DNA of 64,000 nt from Litchfieldia salsa (GCF_900104555.1 NZ_FNJU01000010.1:105966-169965), one strand, 5' to 3'. Shown: positions 35,620 through 45,132, counted from the first letter of the stretch. Notes: generated by a model not told the origin, from the sequence alone. A program made the numbers and translations.

Positions 35620-36246
35620 TTATCTCGCTTTAATAAACATTTGTACCCATGCACTATGATAGAATCCAACACCAATTGAATCATATTCTGGCTTTAGAAT
35701 ATTTGCACGATGGCCTGGTGAATTCATCCATGCATTCATTACTTCTTTTGGGGTTTTCTGACCTTTTGCAATGTTTTCCCCTGCACTTTGATAACTAATC
35801 CCAAACGTTTTTAACATTTGAAATGGTGAACCATAATTCGGACTAGTGTGTGAGAAGTAATTAGAATTGATCATATCTTGCGCTTTTTTATGAGCGACAT
35901 TTTTCAAATCTGCACGATGAGTTAATGGCTTTAACCCAGCCTTCGCTCTTTCTTGATTCACAAGCTGAACAACCTGTTCCTCAAATGAGCTAGAATGACT
36001 TGCAGAAGGCTTTAATCTGATCACTTCACCCACATGCATGTTTGTTGGAACCACGTCTGGATTCAATTCCATTAATCGTTTGTAATCCAACCCGTAACGT
36101 TGAGCTATGTACCAAAACGAATCCCCTCGTGATACCTTATAAAACTCAAACGGTGGTTCTTTAAATGTTTTTATTTGCGCATGAGGTTGTGAAACTACAG
36201 GTAACGCAAACATAATCGCGATCGTTAAAGCAATAATCTTCTTCAT
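35620..36246 (-). CDS. Secreted LysM-CAP domain protein (YkwD-like)
   Basis: 208 residues. Signal peptide MKKIIALTIAIMFALPVVS, one LysM domain (~36-80; YKVSRGDSFWYIAQRYG) that binds peptidoglycan, and a C-terminal CAP/SCP domain (~90-205) with VNQERAKAGLKPL, NYFSHTSPNYGSPF, SAGENIAKG and WMNSPGHRANIL, as in YkwD and spore-coat-associated relatives. CAP domains in Bacillus have no confirmed enzymatic role. The protein is exported and wall-bound. The gene is divergent from the large LysM-GH18 gene, suggesting a shared wall-related role, possibly in spores. Confidence 0.9.
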   Translation of the reverse strand: MKKIIALTIAIMFALPVVSQPHAQIKTFKEPPFEFYKVSRGDSFWYIAQRYGLDYKRLMELNPDVVPTNMHVGEVIRLKPSASHSSSFEEQVVQLVNQERAKAGLKPLTHRADLKNVAHKKAQDMINSNYFSHTSPNYGSPFQMLKTFGISYQSAGENIAKGQKTPKEVMNAWMNSPGHRANILKPEYDSIGVGFYHSAWVQMFIKAR

Positions 36247-36429
36247 TATTTACCTCCTAACGTTAATTAGTACTACATGCATAGTTTGACTTGAACAACA
36301 AAATCCATTCATACAAATTAAATCAATTATCAAAATTTCAATGATTATCCTGATTCGGAAATCCAAGAATCAATTACCATGATTTTGGCAAACTAAAATT
36401 AGATACTATAACCTGAGGAGTTTTTCGCA

Positions 36430-39400
36430 ATGGATTTCTTACAAAAATATGAACTGAATTTAAATCCTGACAATAGCTACACGTTAGTCATTCACTTAAA
36501 CCAGCCTTTAACAGAATTTGCACAAGAATTAGGCTATACACCTGGGAAAAAAGACGATTTTCATCTACAGTTAAAGCAATTTGTGAAACAATCGTTCCCA
36601 AGGATCAAAGTATCCAGTGTAAAAGTTATGGTTGGCGCTCTGCTTGTCACCTCTTATTATTTTGTTGACTCAACATTAAGTAGTGCACTGGCAAATACAA
36701 CAACCCAAACTCAACAGTTATTTCAATATGACACCTATACTGTCCAATCTGGAGATACACTGTACTCTCTAAGCAGACGTTTCAACGTAACTGTCTCTGC
36801 CCTAAAAGAACTAAATACATTATCCACAGACACGTTAAAAATAGGACAGGTTCTAAAGCTACCTTATTTCACTTACACAGTTACATCAGGAGATACTTTA
36901 TATACAATTGCTAAAAAACACCAAACCACAGCCATAGAAATTAAGACGTTTAATCAATTATCATCTGATGTTATTCATATTGGACAAAAACTCAGAGTTC
37001 CCCAACCGATCACGCAACCAACGATCATAACCGAGACAACAACAACTGAACCGACAACAACGAATGATACCATTTATACGGTTATATCTGGGGATACTTT
37101 ATCGATTATTGCTAAAAAATTCAACATAACGGTCGAGGCGATTAAATCGCATAACAATCTGACCACAGATCTGATTTACATTGGACAGAAACTAACGATT
37201 CCAATGGCCGATGAACAGCCTACGACCGAACAAATTTCAAATGATACCACTTCTGAACCTGAGCAAGCTCCAGATACGATTAGTTACACCGTCATTTCAG
37301 GTGATACTTTATCACTAATTGCAAATAAGTTTAATACTACGGTTGAAAATCTTAAAAATCATAATGGGTTGAGTTCTGATCGAATCTTTGTCGGACAAGT
37401 ATTATTGATTCCAAAAAGCGTTACTCAACCAGTCGCCGAAGAACCAATTATTGAAAGTGGGTTAGACACGAGTTCTATTGAAGGAACAATTTATACTGTT
37501 GTACCTGGAGATACCTTATCTTTAATAGCTAAGAAGTTTAATACAACGGTAGACCTTGTCAAAACGACAAATAATCTAACATCAGATCTTATTTTTGTTG
37601 GTCAGAAACTGACGGTTCCAAGCACCGAGCAACCAGTTGTCGAGGTCGATCATACTGCTCCTGAACAACCAAGAATAGGAGCTCTCCCCATCATCACCAC
37701 TCAAAATGTCACTGAATACATTGTAAGTGGGACAGCTGAGGCAAATGCTAGTATTGAGATACTTATTCAAGATGGGGTTCACTCTCCTATCAGACATGTG
37801 ATTCAAGCAAGTGAGACTGGAGAGTATACACAAACAATCAACCTATCATCACTGCAAGATGGGCAGTTGACGATTCTAGTGCAAGCAACTGATAACGCCG
37901 GAAACCAGAGTACACCGCTATCTGAACACATTGTAAAAGATACGGTTTCTGTTGAACCTATTTTGAATGCGAACGTGCCTATAAATTATGAAAATGTACA
38001 CCAATACGTACTTATCGGAAAAGCAGAACCTGGTTCAACCGTGGTATTTACTATATCTGATGGATTTCATCCTGATATTCATTTCACAACAACCGCTAAT
38101 GAAAGTGGAGATATTAACGAACTTATAAATCTCACCGGACTAAATGATGGGGCAATTATTTTAAAAGCGCACTCAATTGACCTTGTTGGCAATCAAAGCT
38201 CAGTTACTGAAGCAACTGTGATGAAGGAAACGATGCTCTACACACCAACAATTGAAAATTCCACTGTAGTTAATGGGGCAAATGTTAGCAACTATACGAT
38301 AGCTGGACATGCCCAGCCACGAACTGTCATTGATCTCATTGTTTCAGATGGAGTGAATCCACCAGTACTAGCCTCGGTTCTTACTGATGATAATGGTGAA
38401 TATGCATCTGTACTAGATCTGTCCATGTTAGTCGATACAGATTTAAAAATTGAAGTGAAAGCAACTTCAGAGGCTGGAATATCAAGTGATTCAGAAACAG
38501 TGATGATTAAAAAAGATACAGTTAGTCCTGATGCACCTAGCTTGAATAATACCGGATATATTAATGCGGAATCACAAACCTCCTATTCATTAACAGGACA
38601 GGCAGATCCATTAGCTCTGGTGACAATCGTTCTAACTAATCATTTAAATCAATATATTACGATAACAACCCATGCAACTGAATCTGGGGACTATACCCTT
38701 CCAGTTGATGTCTCTCAAATGACAGATGGAGATCTTTTTATCAATTTCACACAAACTGATTCTGCTGGTAATGTGAGTTATACGAGTAAATCGACTCTTG
38801 TTAAGGATACAGTTGGTCCTAGTTTGTTTACACCTCAACCTATCGTTAATATTTTTAGTGGTAATCAACATGACTATATACTTTCAGGAACAACTGAAGT
38901 GAATGGGCTTATTGGACTAACAATAAGTGATGGCACCAATACAATAAGTCGGACGACTGAGACAAATAGTGAAGGAGCTTTTGAGATACCGTTAGACACA
39001 AGTGGGTTAAATGATGGTGAATTAATCGTACAGTATTATGTCACCGACCAAGCAGGGAATGTACAACCACAGCAGCCCATCACTATTTTAAAGGATACAA
39101 CAGCACCTAGTGAGGTCACCCTTGCTACCCCTGAATATGTGAATAAGAGCAATATGGAGAAATTTTTAGTTAAAGGGATTAATGCAGAAGATGCCGTTAC
39201 CATTCGTGTATTAATTACAGATGGAACGAATACAACAGAGGGAGTTACAACGGCGGCGAGCGGAGTATTTGAAATAGACATGAATTTAGGAACCCTTAAA
39301 GATGGCCCACTACGTATTGAAGTGGTTCAAACTGATAAGGCAGGAAATACAAGTATCGTCCAAACTCAAACCGTTGAAAAAGACACAGTTGTAGATCAAC

Positions 39401-41160
39401 CGGTTATTTCAAAAAGTGGATTCAGTATCGTGAACGGTGGTTTGGTATATACGATCATTGGTACAGCTGAGGCTAATTCTGCTGTGACTGTTTTCCTTAG
39501 TGATCTGGATAAAACTGACCAACTGTCAAAAAGTACTACCACAAATGAACGAGGTTTTTTTACTATCACAATCCCGTTATACCAACTTAGTACGACAGAT
39601 AATTTAAGCATACGAGTTCAGCAAAGTGACCAAGCTGAGAATGTTAGTGAAGAGATTCAACTACCTACTCACTCTTATCTTGTGTCAGCTGATGATACAC
39701 TGTTTACGATCGCTAAGCGTTTTAATACAACAGTTGATGCTCTACGTTCAATGAACCATTTAACATCTACTACCGTCTCGGTTGGACAAACGTTAAGATT
39801 ACCTGTCACAGCTAGTACGGTTCTGAATCTCGGGTATTTGTATTTTGGAAATACAAAGGAATATGTCAATACGGTTAATGGAACAAATCAAGCGATAAAC
39901 GTTGTATCACCAAGTTATTTTGATATTAATACAGATGGTAGCCTAAAGCTTACTTATCAGCTTGACCCTGCCTTTATTGAAAGCATGCACCAACAGGGAA
40001 TTCGTGTGGTACCTTTTTTAAGCAACCACTGGAATCGAGAAATAGGACGAGCAATGCTTCAAAATAAGGAGCAGGCTGCCCAACAAATTGCTGACGCGAT
40101 TGCTAAATACAATTTAGATGGTGTAAATGTTGATTTGGAGAATATTACTGATGCTGATCGCGCCAATTTTACGGAGTTCGTTCGGTTATTAAGACTAAAA
40201 ATACCAACAGAAAAAGAAGTATCTGTGGCAGTTGCTGCAAATCCGAATGGATGGAACACTGGTTGGCATGGGGCTTATGATTATAATAGCCTGTCTAAGT
40301 ATGCTGATTATTTAATGATCATGAGCTATGACGAAAGCTACCATGGAGGAGATCCTGGTCCTGTAGCAAGCCTTCCATGGGTTGAACGTTCCATCCAATA
40401 TGCAATTAATCAAGGAGTAGCTCGTGATAAAATTGTCATGGGGATGGCTCATTATGGACGATACTGGATTGAAGGTCTTGATTTTGGAGGATTTGGTATC
40501 TCAAATTCGAAGATTGAGGAACTGTTAACAAAGTATGAGCATACTCTTGTCTTTGATGAAACCAGCCAGTCTGTAAAAGCGACAGTTATTATAAAAGCTG
40601 AAGATCCAGTGACATTTGTTTCTGGTTCAAATCTTACACCTGGAACTTATACGATTTGGTTTGAAAATGCAGAGTCTGTTACACAGAAATTAGCACTAGT
40701 CGCAAAATACGAGATCCGTGGAGTTGGAAACTGGAGCTTAGGACAGGAAAACACAAACATCTGGACTAGTTTCACGACATCCATGCCGGCAACGACTCCA
40801 CTAACATCAGTATCATATACTGAGGAACAGTCTATTTACACAATTGACCATACGGTTGTCTCTGGTGAGAGTCTCTGGGCAATTGCCACTCGGTACAAAA
40901 CGACAATTACGGCAATTAAGGATGTAAATAACTTAACTTCAGACACATTGTATATTGGCCAAGTCTTAAAGATTCCACAGGTTGAGCCTATAGTGACTGA
41001 AGAAGCTGTTACAACGACAGTTACGACTTACACGGTTACATCTGGTGATTCATTGTGGTTAATTGCAAGTCGCTTTAACACCACTGTGACAGCAATTAAA
41101 GAAGCGAATAACTTAACAAGTGATACCATTAATGTGGGACAAGTGTTAATTATTCCATAA
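36430..41160 (+). CDS. Giant LysM / Ig-like repeat / GH18 cell-wall protein
   Basis: 1576 residues. Residues 1-60 are a non-secretory region, followed by a membrane/signal segment (~64-87, ending SALA). Five LysM domains follow (~100-400), each with a Y-T-V-x-S-G-D-T-L start and V/IGQ-x-L-x-I/VP end. About seven Ig-like repeats of ~95 residues come next (~410-1080), separated by K-D-T linkers and repeated D-x-A-G-N motifs. A sixth LysM, a GH18 domain (~1130-1440), and two more LysM domains complete the protein. The GH18 catalytic DGVNVDLE motif is intact with the acid Glu at ~1237. The LysM-GH18 core resembles YaaH/SleL N-acetylglucosaminidases; Ig-like expansion is unusual. The ATG has TGAGGAG upstream. 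Confidence 0.93.
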   Translation: MDFLQKYELNLNPDNSYTLVIHLNQPLTEFAQELGYTPGKKDDFHLQLKQFVKQSFPRIKVSSVKVMVGALLVTSYYFVDSTLSSALANTTTQTQQLFQYDTYTVQSGDTLYSLSRRFNVTVSALKELNTLSTDTLKIGQVLKLPYFTYTVTSGDTLYTIAKKHQTTAIEIKTFNQLSSDVIHIGQKLRVPQPITQPTIITETTTTEPTTTNDTIYTVISGDTLSIIAKKFNITVEAIKSHNNLTTDLIYIGQKLTIPMADEQPTTEQISNDTTSEPEQAPDTISYTVISGDTLSLIANKFNTTVENLKNHNGLSSDRIFVGQVLLIPKSVTQPVAEEPIIESGLDTSSIEGTIYTVVPGDTLSLIAKKFNTTVDLVKTTNNLTSDLIFVGQKLTVPSTEQPVVEVDHTAPEQPRIGALPIITTQNVTEYIVSGTAEANASIEILIQDGVHSPIRHVIQASETGEYTQTINLSSLQDGQLTILVQATDNAGNQSTPLSEHIVKDTVSVEPILNANVPINYENVHQYVLIGKAEPGSTVVFTISDGFHPDIHFTTTANESGDINELINLTGLNDGAIILKAHSIDLVGNQSSVTEATVMKETMLYTPTIENSTVVNGANVSNYTIAGHAQPRTVIDLIVSDGVNPPVLASVLTDDNGEYASVLDLSMLVDTDLKIEVKATSEAGISSDSETVMIKKDTVSPDAPSLNNTGYINAESQTSYSLTGQADPLALVTIVLTNHLNQYITITTHATESGDYTLPVDVSQMTDGDLFINFTQTDSAGNVSYTSKSTLVKDTVGPSLFTPQPIVNIFSGNQHDYILSGTTEVNGLIGLTISDGTNTISRTTETNSEGAFEIPLDTSGLNDGELIVQYYVTDQAGNVQPQQPITILKDTTAPSEVTLATPEYVNKSNMEKFLVKGINAEDAVTIRVLITDGTNTTEGVTTAASGVFEIDMNLGTLKDGPLRIEVVQTDKAGNTSIVQTQTVEKDTVVDQPVISKSGFSIVNGGLVYTIIGTAEANSAVTVFLSDLDKTDQLSKSTTTNERGFFTITIPLYQLSTTDNLSIRVQQSDQAENVSEEIQLPTHSYLVSADDTLFTIAKRFNTTVDALRSMNHLTSTTVSVGQTLRLPVTASTVLNLGYLYFGNTKEYVNTVNGTNQAINVVSPSYFDINTDGSLKLTYQLDPAFIESMHQQGIRVVPFLSNHWNREIGRAMLQNKEQAAQQIADAIAKYNLDGVNVDLENITDADRANFTEFVRLLRLKIPTEKEVSVAVAANPNGWNTGWHGAYDYNSLSKYADYLMIMSYDESYHGGDPGPVASLPWVERSIQYAINQGVARDKIVMGMAHYGRYWIEGLDFGGFGISNSKIEELLTKYEHTLVFDETSQSVKATVIIKAEDPVTFVSGSNLTPGTYTIWFENAESVTQKLALVAKYEIRGVGNWSLGQENTNIWTSFTTSMPATTPLTSVSYTEEQSIYTIDHTVVSGESLWAIATRYKTTITAIKDVNNLTSDTLYIGQVLKIPQVEPIVTEEAVTTTVTTYTVTSGDSLWLIASRFNTTVTAIKEANNLTSDTINVGQVLIIP

Positions 41161-41162
41161 GA

Positions 41163-41194
41163 AAAGAGGCAAATTCAACTTGAATTTGCCTCTT
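41163..41194. terminator. Bidirectional terminator between the GH18 and M23 genes
   Basis: AAGAGGCAAATTC, 5-base loop, GAATTTGCCTCTT: a perfect 13-bp stem between convergent stops. The T run is better on the minus strand (TTTTCTT). Confidence 0.82.
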
Positions 41195-41203
41195 ACTATC
41201 TAG

Positions 41204-42535
41204 TTAAAAACTTATAAACCTTCGTGGATCAACCGAATTTGATTTTGATGCATTCCATGGTCCAACATGCAGTTCAAAATGAAGATGCTTCCCATATGAA
41301 TGACCTGTATTCCCCATATATCCTAACATTGCACCTTTACTCACATATTGCCCTTCACCAACTGAGCGACTTTCAAGATGAGCATAAACCGTTGTATATA
41401 TTTTACCATCTATATTATGTGTAACAAAGACAACATTCCCATAGCTTGATGAATAATACGAACGGAATACAATTCCATCAGCAGCAGCTACAACCGGAAC
41501 AGATGGAGCAGAATTTGCAATGTCTATACCCGCATGGAGGGTGCCCCAACGAGCCCCATAATTAGAAGACACTCTTCCATTCGCTGGTCTCATAAAATTC
41601 CCACTCGTGACTGCAGGCGCTGGTGCTGTAACAACTGGTGGAGGAGTGGTAGTAATACCAGCAGCTTCTTGACGTTTACGTTCTTCTTCTTGGCGTTTCC
41701 GCTCTTCTTCTTGGCGCTTCCGTTCTTCCTCTATCTCTTTTTGACGACGATTCCACTCTTCAATCGCACGTTGAATGGCTTTTTCCTGTGCTGCCAAGAG
41801 TGCTGCCTCATCTTCAAGGGTTGCAATATGGTCATGCATTTCTTCTTCTTCTTGCTTTAATTCAGACATGATTTCATTCTTTTCACTAATCTGAGTGTTA
41901 AGCTTTTTTTTCATACCCTCGAGCTCAACTAATTGTTCTTCTAATTGAACGAGTTGTTCGTTCATTTTTTCTTCAGTATCCTCTAGTAATTGTTTATCCT
42001 CTTGGTGAACCTTAATGATGTCACGATCAGCTTGCACAAAAGACGAAACTGCACTTACACGATTTACAAAATCACTAAAGCTTTGTGCACCTAGTACGAC
42101 ATCTACATAGCTGATCATCCCACCATTTTCTTGGATCGAACGCATTCGGTCCTTTAACAGAGCATCTCTTTTTTCAATACGCTCTTTTACGACTTCAATT
42201 TCAGCCTTTAATTTTTCAATTTCTTCTTTTGTATCAGTTATCTGAACATCTTTTTCACGTATTTGACCACTTGTTTCAGCAACCGCCAAATCTAATCGTT
42301 TAATTTCCTGATTCACGACTACCTGTTCTTGCTTTAATTGGTCCATTTCACTTTTCTTACTATCAAGATCTGTTTCTATGTCAGAACGTTTACTTTCAAC
42401 CTGATCCTTCTGGTTTTCAAGTGAACGATTTGTATCTTCAGCAAAAACCGTTATTAAACCTGGACTTATTGCATTTCCAGCCAGTAAAACTATACCAATC
42501 CCTAGAATGAGAAATCTCCGTTTCAACTCGTTCAT
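41204..42535 (-). CDS. Coiled-coil M23 peptidoglycan hydrolase (EnvC/PcsB-like)
   Basis: About 443 residues. Signal peptide at the N-terminus (RRFLILGIGIVLLAGNAISP), a long coiled coil (~35-300) in two blocks, a Pro/Ala/Thr linker, and a C-terminal M23/LytM domain. Zn-site motifs: HAGIDIAN, and HLHFELHVGP near the end. The frame is open to 42601, but that part is repeat-derived; ATG 42535 has GAAGGGAG before it. The architecture is that of EnvC, the FtsEX-activated division hydrolase, and ftsX-ftsE are the next genes on the same strand. I infer that FtsEX controls it. B. subtilis uses CwlO instead. Confidence 0.9.
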   Translation of the reverse strand: MNELKRRFLILGIGIVLLAGNAISPGLITVFAEDTNRSLENQKDQVESKRSDIETDLDSKKSEMDQLKQEQVVVNQEIKRLDLAVAETSGQIREKDVQITDTKEEIEKLKAEIEVVKERIEKRDALLKDRMRSIQENGGMISYVDVVLGAQSFSDFVNRVSAVSSFVQADRDIIKVHQEDKQLLEDTEEKMNEQLVQLEEQLVELEGMKKKLNTQISEKNEIMSELKQEEEEMHDHIATLEDEAALLAAQEKAIQRAIEEWNRRQKEIEEERKRQEEERKRQEEERKRQEAAGITTTPPPVVTAPAPAVTSGNFMRPANGRVSSNYGARWGTLHAGIDIANSAPSVPVVAAADGIVFRSYYSSSYGNVVFVTHNIDGKIYTTVYAHLESRSVGEGQYVSKGAMLGYMGNTGHSYGKHLHFELHVGPWNASKSNSVDPRRFISF

Positions 42536-42562
42536 GTCTCCCTTCAATTTTTCATTTTTAAT

Positions 42563-42723
42563 AAGAAAAGCGCAAGGCGCCCGTTTATCGGCGACAGGCA
42601 TAAGACGAGCCGGCTTGAAGGTTGCTTTTTAACCTTCTAGTCGGATTGGCTTATGACCCCGAGACGATGGCGCCTGGAGCTAGACACCAAGAAAAGCGCA
42701 AGGCGCCCGTTTATCGGCGACAA
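42563..42723 (+). repeat. Dispersed repeat family 2, copy 3 plus a partial tandem copy
   Basis: AAAAGCGCAAGGCGCCCGTT, CGGCGACAGGCATAAGACGA, an AAGGTTGC...AACCTT hairpin, GGCTTATGACCCCGAGACGA, GGCGCCTGGAGCTAGACACC. Immediately afterwards, GAAAAGCGCAAGGCGCCCGT starts again and breaks off after TTTATCGGCGACA. The element lies just upstream of the M23 gene. Confidence 0.85.
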
Positions 42724-42840
42724 ACGTTGAGAAGGAAATATAGCTTGTCCTTCTTTTAAAAGTAATAGAGAACATTAGCTCAGCCATCATGTTATCCAAA
42801 TATAAGAATCTAGCTATCTACTAACTTATAAATAAAATGA

Positions 42841-42890
42841 ACAGGTAACATCAAGAAAGCTGTTGGCTTATCGAGATGCCTACCTGCTTA
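42841..42890 (-). terminator. Probable ftsX terminator
   Basis: Minus strand AGCAGGTAGGCATC, ~22-base loop, GATGTTACCTGTT (14 bp with wobble pairs), then CATTTTATTTAT. Long loop, weak tail. Confidence 0.45.
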
Positions 42891-42897
42891 TTACATG

Positions 42898-43797
42898 TTA
42901 TACTCTTAAGAATTTACGTACAGACATTAAGCTTCCCCACACACCAATGAATGCTCCAAGCGCTATTAACAATCCTGTAACCTGGAACGCAAACGGCTGA
43001 AAAGGTAGAAGGGTAAGAAATGTGCCATCAAGTCTTGGCTGAATTAAGCCGTAAACATAATTATAGGTTCCTAGAATCACACCAATTGGAACGACTGCTC
43101 CTAATATCCCTAAAAATAGACCTTCAAGGAAAAACGGCCAACGGATAAACGCGTTTGTTGCACCAACAAGTTTCATGATTTCAATTTCCCGTCTTCTTGC
43201 TACAATCGTAATCTTTATCGTATTTGAGATTAAGAACATGGCGGTAAACAAGAGTCCAATAATTAAACCAAGTCCTACATTTCTAGAAACCTTTACAGTT
43301 GCAAAGATTTTCTCAATCTCACCTTGACCATACTTCACCTTTGCTGCATATGCATAGGTTTCTATTTCTTTCGCAACCTTCATAATATCGGTTGGTTCAT
43401 TTGTTTTGATGATAAACACATTATGCAATGGATTATTTTGTTCAAAGAGTTCAAATATCTTACCCTCTTCACCAAAGCTCTTAATCATGTTTGCAAGTTC
43501 ATCTTCTTTTGAAGAGTATTCAATGGTAGATACTTCCGGAATTTTATCAATTTCGGCTTCCAGCTTTTTTTGATCTTCTGGTGTTGCAGCTAAATCAATA
43601 TGAACACGAATCCGAACATCTTCCTCAATAGAGGTTGCCATGCTGTTTAAGTTCAACATGATAACGATAAAAACACCAACAAGTAATAGCGTAACAGTTA
43701 CAGCACTTATTGATGCAAATGTCATCCAGCCATTACGACTAAGGTTTTTTGCACTTTCACGAAAGTGCCTGATGAGTGTACTAGATTTCATAGCCAT
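42898..43797 (-). CDS. ftsX: Cell-division ABC transporter permease FtsX
   Basis: About 299 residues. Cytoplasmic N-terminus, one membrane helix (NGWMTFASISAVTVTLLLVG region), an extracellular loop of ~130 residues, and three further helices: typical FtsX topology. Conserved RRREIEIMKLVGAT after helix 2. The gene overlaps ftsE; the start could be ATG 43797 (5-base spacing from AAGGGG) or ATG 43791, which gives the B. subtilis-like MKSSTLIRHFRES. With FtsE it transmits a signal to wall hydrolases; the downstream M23 protein is the probable target. Confidence 0.96.
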   Translation of the reverse strand: MAMKSSTLIRHFRESAKNLSRNGWMTFASISAVTVTLLLVGVFIVIMLNLNSMATSIEEDVRIRVHIDLAATPEDQKKLEAEIDKIPEVSTIEYSSKEDELANMIKSFGEEGKIFELFEQNNPLHNVFIIKTNEPTDIMKVAKEIETYAYAAKVKYGQGEIEKIFATVKVSRNVGLGLIIGLLFTAMFLISNTIKITIVARRREIEIMKLVGATNAFIRWPFFLEGLFLGILGAVVPIGVILGTYNYVYGLIQPRLDGTFLTLLPFQPFAFQVTGLLIALGAFIGVWGSLMSVRKFLRV

Positions 43798-44467
43798 ACT
43801 CACCCCTTACTTCATCACGTGCAATTTTTCCACTTTCAATGGCAATTACTCGCTTTTTAATTTTGTTAACAATTTCTCTGTTATGTGTAGCCATAATAAT
43901 CGTCGTACCACGGTTATTGATTTCCTCAAAGATATTCATAATTTCCCATGAGGTTTCAGGATCTAAATTCCCTGTTGGCTCATCGGCAATCATTAGTCCT
44001 GGAGAATTAACGATTGACCTTGCGATTGATACACGCTGTTGCTCTCCACCTGATAATTCATCTGGTAAAAACCTAGCCTTATGCTTTAGTCGGACTAAAT
44101 CTAGTACTTCCAACACCCGTTTTTTTATATTACGAGGGTTTTCTTCAATAACTTCAAGCGCATATGCTATATTTTCAAATACAGAAAGTCTTGGTAACAG
44201 TTTAAAGTCTTGAAAAACTACTCCGATGTTACGGCGTAAATAAGGAACTTTTTTCTCTTTCAACTTTGTTAAGTCTATGCCATTAATTGTAATTGAACCT
44301 GAGGAAGGTTTCTCTTCACGATACATCATTTTAATGAAGGTCGATTTTCCTGCTCCACTTGGTCCAACAACATAAACAAATTCACCTTGCTTAATATTGA
44401 CTGAAATCCCATTTACAGCAAGTACGCCATTGGGATACTTTTTGGTAACATCCTTCATTTCTATCAT
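43781..44467 (-). CDS. ftsE: Cell-division ABC transporter ATPase FtsE
   Basis: 228 residues. Walker A GPSGAGKST, Q-loop VFQDFKLLP, signature LSGGEQQRVSIARS, Walker B LMIADEPTGNLDPET, switch His in MATHNREIV. Starts MIEMKDVTKKYPNGVLAVNG. Overlaps ftsX, so the two are coupled. In B. subtilis FtsEX activates CwlO for cell elongation and also affects sporulation. No defect. Confidence 0.98.
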   Translation of the reverse strand: MIEMKDVTKKYPNGVLAVNGISVNIKQGEFVYVVGPSGAGKSTFIKMMYREEKPSSGSITINGIDLTKLKEKKVPYLRRNIGVVFQDFKLLPRLSVFENIAYALEVIEENPRNIKKRVLEVLDLVRLKHKARFLPDELSGGEQQRVSIARSIVNSPGLMIADEPTGNLDPETSWEIMNIFEEINNRGTTIIMATHNREIVNKIKKRVIAIESGKIARDEVRGEYGYEI

Positions 44468-44787
44468 CTATAATCACCTGAATTAGTTTTTTTTTGTTCT
44501 TTTACATTAACTATATCACGAATACATGCAGTTTTTGTCGAGAAATTTACATTTTTATTAAGTGAAGGCCATATATCGCCACTTTTTACATTATAACATC
44601 ATAATTCGTCAAAATCAGACCCAAAATTATTACATTTTCATTTCACCGTCAAACGTGTTGTTTAACATAGGGTTTGGCGGGTTGTTTATTTTTGGTAACT
44701 GGTTTAGTCATTTGGTATTTTGGTAGTTTGATAGGAGAACTGAGTGATTTTTGAGTGGGATTACGGTTTTGGGATCGATGCGGGTTT
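44468..44787. other. Intergenic region upstream of ftsE
   Basis: About 320 bases, AT-rich, with a T-run at 44488-44495. The ftsE promoter should be here; I see no unambiguous match. No small gene with a ribosome site. Confidence 0.45.
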
Positions 44788-45093
44788 GATGAAAGACTTT
44801 TTTCTGGTGATGTACTCGGTTTTGTCTTTCATAGCGCGGATGAAGGACTTTTTTCTGGTGAGCTCCTCGATTTTGTCTTTCATAGCTCCGATGAAAGACT
44901 TTTATCTGAGGATCTCCTCGATTTTGTCTTTCATAGCTCGGATGAAAGACTTTTTTCTGCTGATCTACTCGATTTTGTCTTTCATAGCCTGGATGAAAGA
45001 CTTTTTTCTGGTGATGTACTCGGTTTTGTCTTTCATAGCCCGGATGAAAGACTTTTTTCTGCTGATCTACTCGATTTTGTCTTTCATAGCTAT
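44788..45093. repeat. Tandem array of six 51-bp units with internal inverted repeats
   Basis: Units start at 44788, 44839, 44890, 44941, 44992 and 45043, each beginning GATGAAAGAC (one has GATGAAGGAC) and ending TTTTGTCTTTCATAGC. Period is exactly 51. TGAAAGAC and GTCTTTCA are inverted within a unit and again across each junction (GTCTTTCAT, 7 bases, ATGAAAGAC), giving 9-bp hairpins between units. Units 1 and 5 share the same variable centre, as do 4 and 6. Because 51 is a multiple of three, two plus-strand frames stay open, but neither has a ribosome site. It lies between ftsE and the cccB terminator. Confidence 0.95.
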
Positions 45094-45099
45094 TTTCAT

Positions 45100-45132
45100 A
45101 AAAAAAGCACCAGGTATTTCCCCAATGCTTTT
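45100..45132 (-). terminator. cccB terminator
   Basis: Minus strand AAGCATTGGGG...CCTGGTGCTT followed by TTTTT, 33 bases beyond the cccB stop. Confidence 0.7.

Noticed and set aside
44788-45093. Possible CRISPR array
   Set aside because: Nearly the whole 51-bp unit is repeated; there are no unique spacers and no cas genes nearby.
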